The position numbers were made by a program, and so were the translations under genes. Shown here piece after piece: positions 1 to 5,734 of a DNA stretch of 14,243 bases (position 1 is the first letter of the stretch; every line of letters begins with the position of its first letter). Under the pieces are notes generated by a model, which saw only the letters and a list, made by a program, of their open reading frames with translations, was not told the DNA's origin and ran no database searches. This DNA comes from a candidate division Zixibacteria bacterium RBG_16_43_9 (GTDB taxonomy: Bacteria; Zixibacteria; MSB-5A5; RBG-16-43-9): contig MEWM01000126.1 in the NCBI GenBank assembly GCA_001775355.1, forward strand, positions 1 through 14,243. Reading direction: 5' to 3'.

Positions 1-512
1 ACGATCTTTACCCCTTGAACCAGACCCTCCAACTCTCTAAAAAAGGTATCGTTCCGCAAAACTATCCGCACTGGCAGAAATAACTTCTCGCAAGCCTTGA
101 TTATTTCATTCTCGAATCTTTCCATCCCTAAAGTCAAAATCTGAAGGACCAAATTCTTCTCATATTTATCTATGATCAAACCAGGTAAAAAGTCACCCTC
201 AGAGTAGACCACTCTGTAGGATGAAAGCTGGGGATAAATCCTGTGCCTGTATTTCAATGCCTGTTCAATCCTTTTGAAAAAGAAATCGCCATCTATTTTC
301 TCATCCTTTTCATAGGTCAAGACCCTTATTGCAATTAGAGAATGACGGTTATAATACCCCTTTGCTAAGAAGCCCCCTCTGGAGTCATGCACTTCTACAA
401 CTTCCCCTTCCCCTTTTGTTTCTATAAGCTCATCTATCTCATTAGAGAAGACCCACAGATGCCCCTCTCTTATCCTTTTATCCTCATTCCTTTTTAATCT
501 TATCTTCTCCAA
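1..512 (-). CDS. RlmI-like 23S rRNA methyltransferase, N-terminal part
   Basis: This gene is cut by the left edge, and about 170 codons are visible. Family members are SAM-dependent cytosine-5 methyltransferases of 23S rRNA (COG1092, RlmI/RlmK-like, usually about 390-400 aa). The translation opens with a PUA-like segment, 'IREGHLWVFSNEID', followed by 'GFLAKGYYNRHSLIAIRVLT' and 'YSEGDFLPGLIIDKY', which are typical of this family. The SAM-binding domain lies outside the window. I chose the TTG at 510-512 as start because in-frame TGA TAA stops lie just upstream, and GAGGG stands 7 nt before the TTG with no ATG nearby. It follows larC after a 33-nt gap and so is probably its operon partner. Exact RlmI-versus-paralogue identity is uncertain without the C-terminus. 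Confidence 0.82.
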   Translation of the reverse strand, partial: MEKIRLKRNEDKRIREGHLWVFSNEIDELIETKGEGEVVEVHDSRGGFLAKGYYNRHSLIAIRVLTYEKDEKIDGDFFFKRIEQALKYRHRIYPQLSSYRVVYSEGDFLPGLIIDKYEKNLVLQILTLGMERFENEIIKACEKLFLPVRIVLRNDTFFRELEGLVQGVKI

Positions 513-545
513 AACCTGACCCTCTTATCAGTTTTTTGTCCAATC

Positions 546-1736
546 TTATTTATGGACAGAACGACGTCCTGTCCCTACGCCTGACCAGAAATTCTTTTCG
601 ACTTCTCTGTACACTTCTCTCAATGCTATCTTATTTTTGTCAGCCAAAGCTCTGCAATCCTCAAATTCAGGAGAAATATGAACTTTTTCTCCATAAGTGA
701 TTACCTTTACCCGTGCTTTTCCAAACCTCGTATTAACCACCTCGATCTTTCGGGGAAGTTTTTTTCTTAAATGAAATTGAGTCCGCAGTCCTATAGTTCC
801 GGTCTCAGAAAAGATAATCGAGGATAGTAAATTCAACTTTTCAGGATTGCACAGAACCGAAAGAATAGTTCCGGGTCTTCCCTTTTTCATAATGATAGGC
901 ACAAGATAAACATCCAGAGCACCTTTTTCTATCAGCTTCTCAGTGAGATATCCTAAAACCTCAGGAGTAGTATTGTCAATGTTGGTCTCCAAAACTAAAA
1001 TCTCATCCTGCTCTAAGTCCTGTTCTTTTTGGCCGATCACCACTCTTAGGAGATTAGGGATTTCCTTTAAATCTGCTGAGCCAGCTCCATACCCCACCTT
1101 TTCGATTTTGAGATCCAGCCTGGGTGAAAATTCAGCTAAGGTAGTTATGATCGCTGCACCGGTCGGAGTAACCAACTCTCCTTCGATGTCAGTATATCTT
1201 ATAGGAATATTTTTACAGAGCTCTACAGTGGCTGGAGCAGGAATAGGAAATTTTCCGTGGGAGAATTTGACAAATCCTTTTCCAAAAGAAAGCGGAGATG
1301 AATAGATTTTATCCACTTTAAGAATGTCCAAGCCTATAACCGCACCCACGATATCGATTATCGCATCCACTCCGCCGACTTCGTGAAAATGGATTTTATC
1401 AATACCCACACCGTGGACCTTTGCTTCAGCCTCAGCTAACCTCTTGAATATCTTTTTAGAATCATCCTTGATTTTTTTAGCCAGAGAACTTTTTTCAATT
1501 ATCCTGAATATATCCTTCAAATCTCTATGAGTCTTCTCGTGAGGAGCTTTAACCTCAAATTTCGTCCCTTTGATTCCCTTTTTTTCAGTTTTAAAAGCTT
1601 TGATCTGATATCCTGTCAAAGGGAGTTTCTTAAGCTCTCTTTTCAGAGCCGAAAGCTCCAGTCCCGCATCCAGCAGAGCACCTATAATCATATCCCCGGC
1701 AATCCCGGAGAAACAGTCAAAATAGGCGATTTCCAT
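546..1736 (-). CDS. larC: LarC, nickel-pincer cofactor nickel-insertion protein
   Basis: LarC inserts nickel into the pyridinium dithiocarboxylate mononucleotide, the last step of nickel-pincer nucleotide cofactor synthesis for lactate racemase-type enzymes. The family (formerly DUF111) is recognised from N-terminal 'YFDCFSGIAGDMIIGALLDAG' (5-25), 'HFHEVGGVDAIIDI' (116-129), 'GELVTPTGAA' (186-195), 'MKKGRPGT' (283-290) and 'SPEFEDCRALA' (355-365). At 396 aa it is full length in one frame, unlike the Lactobacillus gene, which is read through a frameshift. The last 12 or so residues (from about 385) are not family sequence: they come from a palindromic repeat at 554-574. There is no strong Shine-Dalgarno before the ATG. 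The neighbours larB and dus lie upstream with a RAYT gene between, and an RlmI-like gene lies downstream. Confidence 0.93.
   Translation of the reverse strand: MEIAYFDCFSGIAGDMIIGALLDAGLELSALKRELKKLPLTGYQIKAFKTEKKGIKGTKFEVKAPHEKTHRDLKDIFRIIEKSSLAKKIKDDSKKIFKRLAEAEAKVHGVGIDKIHFHEVGGVDAIIDIVGAVIGLDILKVDKIYSSPLSFGKGFVKFSHGKFPIPAPATVELCKNIPIRYTDIEGELVTPTGAAIITTLAEFSPRLDLKIEKVGYGAGSADLKEIPNLLRVVIGQKEQDLEQDEILVLETNIDNTTPEVLGYLTEKLIEKGALDVYLVPIIMKKGRPGTILSVLCNPEKLNLLSSIIFSETGTIGLRTQFHLRKKLPRKIEVVNTRFGKARVKVITYGEKVHISPEFEDCRALADKNKIALREVYREVEKNFWSGVGTGRRSVHK
554..574. repeat. REP-like palindrome inside the larC 3' end
   Basis: A 21-nt inverted repeat, GGACAG-A-ACG-A-CGT-C-CTGTCC on the plus strand, has one mismatch in otherwise 10-bp arms. 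It is read in the larC frame and stops just before the TAA codon. Its size and shape match the other hairpins in this window, but its sequence is a separate family. Confidence 0.6.
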
Positions 1737-1764
1737 AAATTTTTAATGTCTCTATTATTAATGC

Positions 1765-1783
1765 CACAGGCATCTTGCCTGTG
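1765..1783. repeat. REP-like hairpin, CAGGC family, copy 1
   Basis: A perfect inverted repeat: CACAGGCA, loop TCT, TGCCTGTG. It lies between the RAYT gene and larC, 14 nt from the next copy. Its 17-nt core recurs unchanged at 10880-10896, about 9 kb away. Confidence 0.8.
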
Positions 1784-1796
1784 AGTTAGCTGGTAT

Positions 1797-1816
1797 CACA
1801 GGCGTCCTCGCCTGTG
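1797..1816. repeat. REP-like hairpin, CAGGC family, copy 2
   Basis: A perfect inverted repeat: CACAGGCG, loop TCCT, CGCCTGTG. It lies 4 nt past the RAYT stop codon. The loop-closing pair is G-C where copy 1 has A-T, a compensatory change. Confidence 0.8.
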
Positions 1817-1820
1817 CTTC

Positions 1821-2369
1821 TTACTCCATCCAGCCCTTTACATAAAGCCATCTGTAATCTTCAGGCTTTTCCGCCAATCCTTTCTTTAAAGGATTATTAA
1901 CAATATAATTCATCTTTTCAAGATATTCTTTTTCATCCCTTATAATTCTATCAAAATTCTCATCCAGCCATATAATGGGTGGCACAGGCATCCCGTCTGC
2001 CCTGCTAAGAAGTTTAATGATCTCTTTGGCAGAATAACTCTTTATGCTGTGCATAATCTCTGCAATGCTATAATAGGAATCTTTATCTTTTTCCAAAGGT
2101 TGTACAATCAAATGAGTGTGGTCAGGCATAATTACACACGCATATAAGGTATATTTTTTACCATTATGATACTTGATGCTATCAATAACAATATTTCTTG
2201 TCTCTTCAGGGAGAACAAAATTTTTATTAGTTCTAAAGGTAATGAAATAGAAACTTCCAGGCTGTTCCCAGTGAGGGAGGTTTCGTCTGTAGGTTCTAAA
2301 TCCTTGCACAGGCTGGAAGCCTGTGCCACCAGAAGACTTTTCCATTTTGCTGGATAATCTATTTTTCAT
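1821..2369 (-). CDS. REP-associated tyrosine transposase (RAYT, IS200-like)
   Basis: A single-domain HUH/Y1 transposase of the TnpA-REP group, thought to cut and move REP palindromes as single-stranded DNA. From an ATG at 2369 it is 182 aa. Key motifs are 'YRRNLPHWEQPGSFYFITFR', then 'MPDHTHLIV' holding the His-x-His metal pair, and 'YIVNNPLKKGL', whose Tyr is the expected nucleophile, ending 'PEDYRW'. The frame could begin further upstream at a GTG (2399), or at an ATG at 2345; AGG precedes the 2369 ATG closely but weakly. Two palindromes are translated within it, giving 'GGTGFQPVQ' near the N-terminus and 'ADGMPVPP' between the catalytic motifs. The gene looks intact and sits between larB and larC, apparently a later insertion into that operon. 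Confidence 0.88.
   Translation of the reverse strand: MKNRLSSKMEKSSGGTGFQPVQGFRTYRRNLPHWEQPGSFYFITFRTNKNFVLPEETRNIVIDSIKYHNGKKYTLYACVIMPDHTHLIVQPLEKDKDSYYSIAEIMHSIKSYSAKEIIKLLSRADGMPVPPIIWLDENFDRIIRDEKEYLEKMNYIVNNPLKKGLAEKPEDYRWLYVKGWME
1981..2001. repeat. Degenerate REP-like palindrome inside RAYT
   Basis: On the coding (minus) strand this reads GGCAGACGGG-ATGCCTGTGCC, an imperfect inverted repeat related to the CAGGC family. It is translated as part of 'ADGMPVPP'. The pairing is partial, so it is either a decayed copy or a variant element. Confidence 0.45.
2306..2326. repeat. REP-like hairpin, CAGGC family, inside RAYT N-terminus
   Basis: A perfect 9-bp inverted repeat with a 3-nt loop. 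On the coding strand it reads GCACAGGCT, TCC, AGCCTGTGC. It encodes 'GTGFQPVQ' upstream of the conserved transposase core, so the element is carried within its presumed mobiliser's reading frame. Confidence 0.8.
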
Positions 2370-2426
2370 CGACCTGATATATGTAACTGGATTCCCCACC
2401 GGCAGCCTCTGAGCATGCCCTTACAA

Positions 2427-3179
2427 TCACAACTGATTTATCAAGCTTGCAGCACAGCCTGCCCCAAAACCGTTATCTATATTCACCACCACCACCCCTG
2501 AAGCACAGGAATTAAGCATTGCCAATAAAGGAGCCACACCACCAAAGCAGGTACCATATCCTATGCTGGTAGGAACAGCAATCACCAGTTTGTCTACCAG
2601 ACCTGATACCACAGAAGGCAAAGCCCCTTCCATCCCGGCAACTACTATTATCACTTTTGCTTTTTTCAATTTATCAATATATGCTAAAAATCGATGTATT
2701 CCGGCTACACCCACATCATAAAGCCTTTCCACCCTGTTTCCCATCACCTCACAGGTCAAAGCCGCCTCCTCAGCCACGGGAATATCTGAGGTCCCTGCAG
2801 AGATGACCAAAATGTTCCCTTTTAGCTTGAGAGTTCCTCGTCTTTTAGGCTCCAGGACAAAAATCCTGGCTTGGGGATAATATTTTGCTTCCGGGAAATA
2901 TGGTTTAACTTGCTGGAAAACCTCTTTTTCTATCCTGGTTCCGAGCACAACTGAACCTGATTGCCTGATTTTCTGAGCGATCTTGACTATCTGCTCAACT
3001 GATTTCCCCTGGCAATAGATGACTTCAGGGAACCCCTTTCTCAGATGACGGTGGAGGTCAACCCTGGCAAAACCTAAATCCTCAAAAGGCAGAGTCTTCA
3101 GGCATTCGAGTGCCTTTTGGGGAGTAAGCTTTTTAGTTTTTACTTTATTTAGAAGCTCTAACAGTTTCTGAGGGTTCAT
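2427..3179 (-). CDS. larB: LarB, pyridinium-3,5-biscarboxylate mononucleotide synthase
   Basis: LarB carboxylates and hydrolyses nicotinic acid adenine dinucleotide, the first step towards the nickel-pincer nucleotide cofactor. The protein is 250 aa, the usual family length. An N-terminal helical region (1-60, with 'FARVDLHRHLRKGFPEVIY') leads into a PurE-like core: 'VISAGTSDIPVAEEAAL' (125-141), 'DVGVAGIHR' (155-163), 'VAGMEGALPSVVSGLV' (180-195), 'PTSIGYGTCFGGVAPLLAML' (203-222) and 'NIDNGFGAG' (233-241). Cys225 in 'NSCASG' probably matches the catalytic cysteine described for the Lactobacillus enzyme; this is an alignment by eye. It starts 3 nt after the dus stop, so it is likely co-transcribed, with only a weak ribosome site. 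LarE, the sulfur-transfer partner, is not in the window. Confidence 0.94.
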   Translation of the reverse strand: MNPQKLLELLNKVKTKKLTPQKALECLKTLPFEDLGFARVDLHRHLRKGFPEVIYCQGKSVEQIVKIAQKIRQSGSVVLGTRIEKEVFQQVKPYFPEAKYYPQARIFVLEPKRRGTLKLKGNILVISAGTSDIPVAEEAALTCEVMGNRVERLYDVGVAGIHRFLAYIDKLKKAKVIIVVAGMEGALPSVVSGLVDKLVIAVPTSIGYGTCFGGVAPLLAMLNSCASGVVVVNIDNGFGAGCAASLINQL

Positions 3180-3182
3180 CTT

Positions 3183-4181
3183 TTAAGTCTCAGCCCCTAT
3201 TTTCCTCTCTGAAAGAGGAGTATTTGAAAATAAATAGTATTCAAAAGCTCTTTTCAAATCTTCGAATTTCTCAGTAGAGAGAATATTTTTTCTTAATTCC
3301 TGATTCCCGGGAAGTTTTTTTATATACCATAGAAGATGTTTTCTCATCCTCATAATTCCCCAGTACTCGCCTCTATCGGCGATGGAAAGCTGCAGATGTC
3401 TTAAAGCCAAAGAAACGATTTCCTCAGCAGAAGGGTCGGGCAAGAGAGTATCGCTCTCCAGATAATAGTTGCTCCTTTGAAAAATCCAGAGATTTCCCAG
3501 AGCACCTCTTCCTACCATCACTCCATCGCAACCCGTCGAATCGATCATCTCCTTGACGTTCTGAGGAGAAAAAATATCACCTGAGCCCAGAATAGTCAGG
3601 TTGACTTTAGATTTCACCTCTCCAATTATATCCCAATTTGCTTTTCCCCTGAACATAGATTTCCCGGTTCGGGGATGAATGGTTATAGCACTGACTCCAC
3701 AATCTTCAGCAATCTTAGCCACCTCTAAAGCCACGATATTTTCTGAATCCCAGCCGCTCCTGATCTTAAGAGTTACCGGAAGGGAAACAGATTTGGTCAC
3801 AGATGAAACGATCTTTTTTAGAAGTCCTAAATCTTTTAAAACCGCCGCGCCCCCATTTTTCTTGGTAACCTTTTTAACCGGACAGGCGAAGTTCAGATCA
3901 ATAAGGTCAGGCTTTAATCTTTCAACTATTTTCGCTGCGCTGGCTAACTTTTCAGGATCAGAGCCATAGAGCTGAATCCCTATCGGCCTTTCCTCCTCCT
4001 TGAAGTAAAGCAGTCTTAAGGAGTTAGTATTCTGGCGGATAAGCCCATCTGAGGAAATCATCTCAGTATAAGTCAAGCATGCTCCAAAACTTCGGGCTAA
4101 AATCCGAAAAGAAGAGTCTGTTACCCCAGCCATTGGAGCTAAAATCACTCTACCCGAAAGATTTAAGTTTCCCAGCTTCAT
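3183..4181 (-). CDS. dus: tRNA-dihydrouridine synthase (DusB-like)
   Basis: A flavin enzyme that reduces uridines in the tRNA D-loop region to dihydrouridine. The 332-aa protein has the FMN-binding TIM barrel signature 'LAPMAGVTDSSFR' (14-26), 'QLYGSDPEKLA' (70-80), the active-site block 'DLNFACPVKKVTKKNGGAAV' with the likely catalytic Cys100, Lys139 in 'TLKIRSGW', His169 in 'TIHPRTGKSMFRGKANW', and 'GSGDIFSP' plus 'VGRGALGN' for phosphate binding. Length and motifs resemble DusB. It heads the minus-strand lar operon and diverges from the FHA gene across 114 nt. The ATG lacks a clear Shine-Dalgarno, but the N-terminus 'MKLGNLNLSGRV' matches family starts. Confidence 0.95.
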   Translation of the reverse strand: MKLGNLNLSGRVILAPMAGVTDSSFRILARSFGACLTYTEMISSDGLIRQNTNSLRLLYFKEEERPIGIQLYGSDPEKLASAAKIVERLKPDLIDLNFACPVKKVTKKNGGAAVLKDLGLLKKIVSSVTKSVSLPVTLKIRSGWDSENIVALEVAKIAEDCGVSAITIHPRTGKSMFRGKANWDIIGEVKSKVNLTILGSGDIFSPQNVKEMIDSTGCDGVMVGRGALGNLWIFQRSNYYLESDTLLPDPSAEEIVSLALRHLQLSIADRGEYWGIMRMRKHLLWYIKKLPGNQELRKNILSTEKFEDLKRAFEYYLFSNTPLSERKIGAET

Positions 4182-4295
4182 GACGACAATATAATTGAAT
4201 GGGGCTTATAGGCAAGCCTTTTTTGGCAAAGATATTCTGGTAAAGCTGTTGACAAACCAAAGGAAATATATTTCTTAAGTTGAAGGAGGGAGTAT
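4182..4295. promoter_or_regulatory. Divergent intergenic region between dus and the FHA gene
   Basis: These 114 nt must carry the start signals for both divergent units. An exact TTGACA lies at 4249-4254 (plus), but the hexamer 17 nt downstream (TTCTTA) is a poor -10. On the minus strand TTGTCA overlaps the same site, with TATCTT 15 nt further on. A short hairpin followed by T6 (4203-4224) is also present. A strong AAGGAGG at 4283-4289, 6 nt before the ATG at 4296, sets the FHA gene start. Promoter positions are only suggestive. Confidence 0.35.
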
Positions 4296-4988
4296 ATGCC
4301 GGAGATAGTCGTAAAATATGAGGACAAAATTATTGAAAGGGTGGTTACCGAGAAGAAGAGAATAACCATCGGCAGGACTCAGGATAATGACATCATTCTG
4401 AACAATCGAGGAGTTTCCAGGAAACATGCTCAGATAGAATTCAATCCAAGCGGGGCAGTGATCATCGATAACGAGAGCCTGAATGGAACCTTCGTCAATA
4501 ACCGCAAGATAACAGAGGAATTTCTAAAGGACAACGACCTGATAACCATAGGGAAATATAACCTGACCTATCGCCAGAGCATATCCAAGGATCCTCGCCT
4601 TTCAGATATGGATGGCACTATGGTCATGCAGACTCGAAAACACAAGGACCTGTTGAGCAAAGACAGGAAAGAGCATGAGATAACTCAAAAGGTCGGATGT
4701 TCAGTACTTTTAGGTGAACTTAACGTAGATAGAAAGGAGTCCCCTCTGGACAAGGAGATCATCACCCTGGGTAAAGGTGCTTTTGTCAATATCAAAGCTC
4801 GAGGATTTTTCCTGCCCAAGCTTCAGGCTAAGATAGTGAAAGAGAACGATGAGTATCTGCTGGTCAGTCTGGGCAGGAAAGGGATGACCCAGGTAAATGG
4901 TGAGGAGGTCCAGAGACACAGGCTGAAAAACGATGATCTTATCCAGATAGGTAAATCGGTTTTCCGCTTCATACAAAGGAAAAGTTAA
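4296..4988 (+). CDS. Tandem FHA-domain protein
   Basis: FHA domains bind phosphothreonine peptides and usually serve Ser/Thr kinase signalling. This 230-aa soluble protein has no signal peptide. The first FHA domain (about 4-95) is canonical: 'IGRTQDNDIIL' with Arg27, 'VSRKHAQIEF' with Ser41, Arg42 and His44, and 'SLNGTFVNNRKI' with Asn63. A linker (96-135) contains 'DMDGTMVMQT', whose Thr108 could be a kinase target in the manner of GarA-type proteins (inference). The second FHA-like repeat (about 140-228) keeps the fold pattern, 'ITLGKGAFVNI' and 'VNGEEVQRHRL', but lacks the Ser-Arg-x-His element ('LPKLQAKI'), so it probably does not bind phosphopeptide. It abuts the phosphoesterase gene and precedes a CHASE2 Ser/Thr kinase, its likely partner. 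Confidence 0.88.
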   Translation: MPEIVVKYEDKIIERVVTEKKRITIGRTQDNDIILNNRGVSRKHAQIEFNPSGAVIIDNESLNGTFVNNRKITEEFLKDNDLITIGKYNLTYRQSISKDPRLSDMDGTMVMQTRKHKDLLSKDRKEHEITQKVGCSVLLGELNVDRKESPLDKEIITLGKGAFVNIKARGFFLPKLQAKIVKENDEYLLVSLGRKGMTQVNGEEVQRHRLKNDDLIQIGKSVFRFIQRKS

Positions 4989-5717
4989 ATGCGTCTGGCT
5001 TTTTTCTCTGATGTCCACGCTAATTTAGAAGCACTAAAAAGCGTGATCAGAGATTTCGAGACAGAGAAAATAGAGAAGTTTTTTTTCCTGGGGGATGCCG
5101 TGGGCTACGGACCTGAACCAAACGAATGCCTGAGCCTTATCCAGAAGACGGCTGAGGCACGGCTGATGGGGAATCATGACTATGCCTCCTTAGGGCTTCT
5201 GGATATTAGCTATTTCAATCCCTATGCCAAAGAGGCAATCGAATGGACCCGCAAAAAACTCACCGAGAAAAGTATCGAGATTATTTCCGGTTACAAGATC
5301 GACCATCGCTTTGACCTATTTCATCTGGTCCATTCCACTCCCAAAGAGCCTTTAAACTGGGACTATATCTTCTATCTGGAAGAAGCTGAGGAGAATTTTT
5401 CTTACTTCAATAACCAGATCTGCTTAATCGGGCATTCTCATTCTCCTTTTATAATAAAAAAGTACAAGGATAAACGTTGTTTCCTGCATGACGAACCGGA
5501 AACCCAGATCGAGGAGGGATACAAATACCTTATAAATATAGGTTCTGTAGGACAGCCCAGAGATGGCAACAATAAATCCTGTTATCTGATCTATGATTCA
5601 AACGAGAAAAAAGCCTGGCTTAAAAGGATTCCTTATGATCTGAAACGCACTCAGCAGAAGATGAAAAAAGCAAACTTGCCCTCTTATCTCATAGAAAGGT
5701 TAGCCTTAGGGAAATAA
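4989..5717 (+). CDS. Calcineurin-like metallophosphoesterase (YfcE/MJ0936-like)
   Basis: A predicted two-metal phosphoesterase of 242 aa, a normal size for the family, cytoplasmic with no signal peptide. The metal ligands are in order: 'SDVHANLEAL' (Asp8, His10), 'LGDAVGYGPEPNEC' (Asp36), 'MGNHDYASLG' (Asn62, His63), 'LVHSTP' (His115) and 'IGHSHSPF' (His149, His151), followed by 'NIGSVGQPRDGN'. The substrate cannot be read from sequence; relatives act on phosphodiesters or phosphomonoesters. Its ATG follows the FHA stop codon with no gap, with AAGGA upstream, and the kinase gene starts 17 nt later. Since no PP2C phosphatase is visible, a role opposite the kinase is possible but unproven. Confidence 0.85.
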   Translation: MRLAFFSDVHANLEALKSVIRDFETEKIEKFFFLGDAVGYGPEPNECLSLIQKTAEARLMGNHDYASLGLLDISYFNPYAKEAIEWTRKKLTEKSIEIISGYKIDHRFDLFHLVHSTPKEPLNWDYIFYLEEAEENFSYFNNQICLIGHSHSPFIIKKYKDKRCFLHDEPETQIEEGYKYLINIGSVGQPRDGNNKSCYLIYDSNEKKAWLKRIPYDLKRTQQKMKKANLPSYLIERLALGK

Positions 5718-5734
5718 GCAAAAAAGGGTTCAAG

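Noticed and set aside
1737..2426. Complete IS200-type insertion sequence
   Set aside because: The transposase is of the RAYT type and no defined left and right ends or TnpB gene are visible; only REP-like hairpins flank it.
4203..4224. Hairpin with T6 as a plus-strand terminator
   Set aside because: The stem is only 5 bp and no plus-strand gene lies upstream of it in the window.
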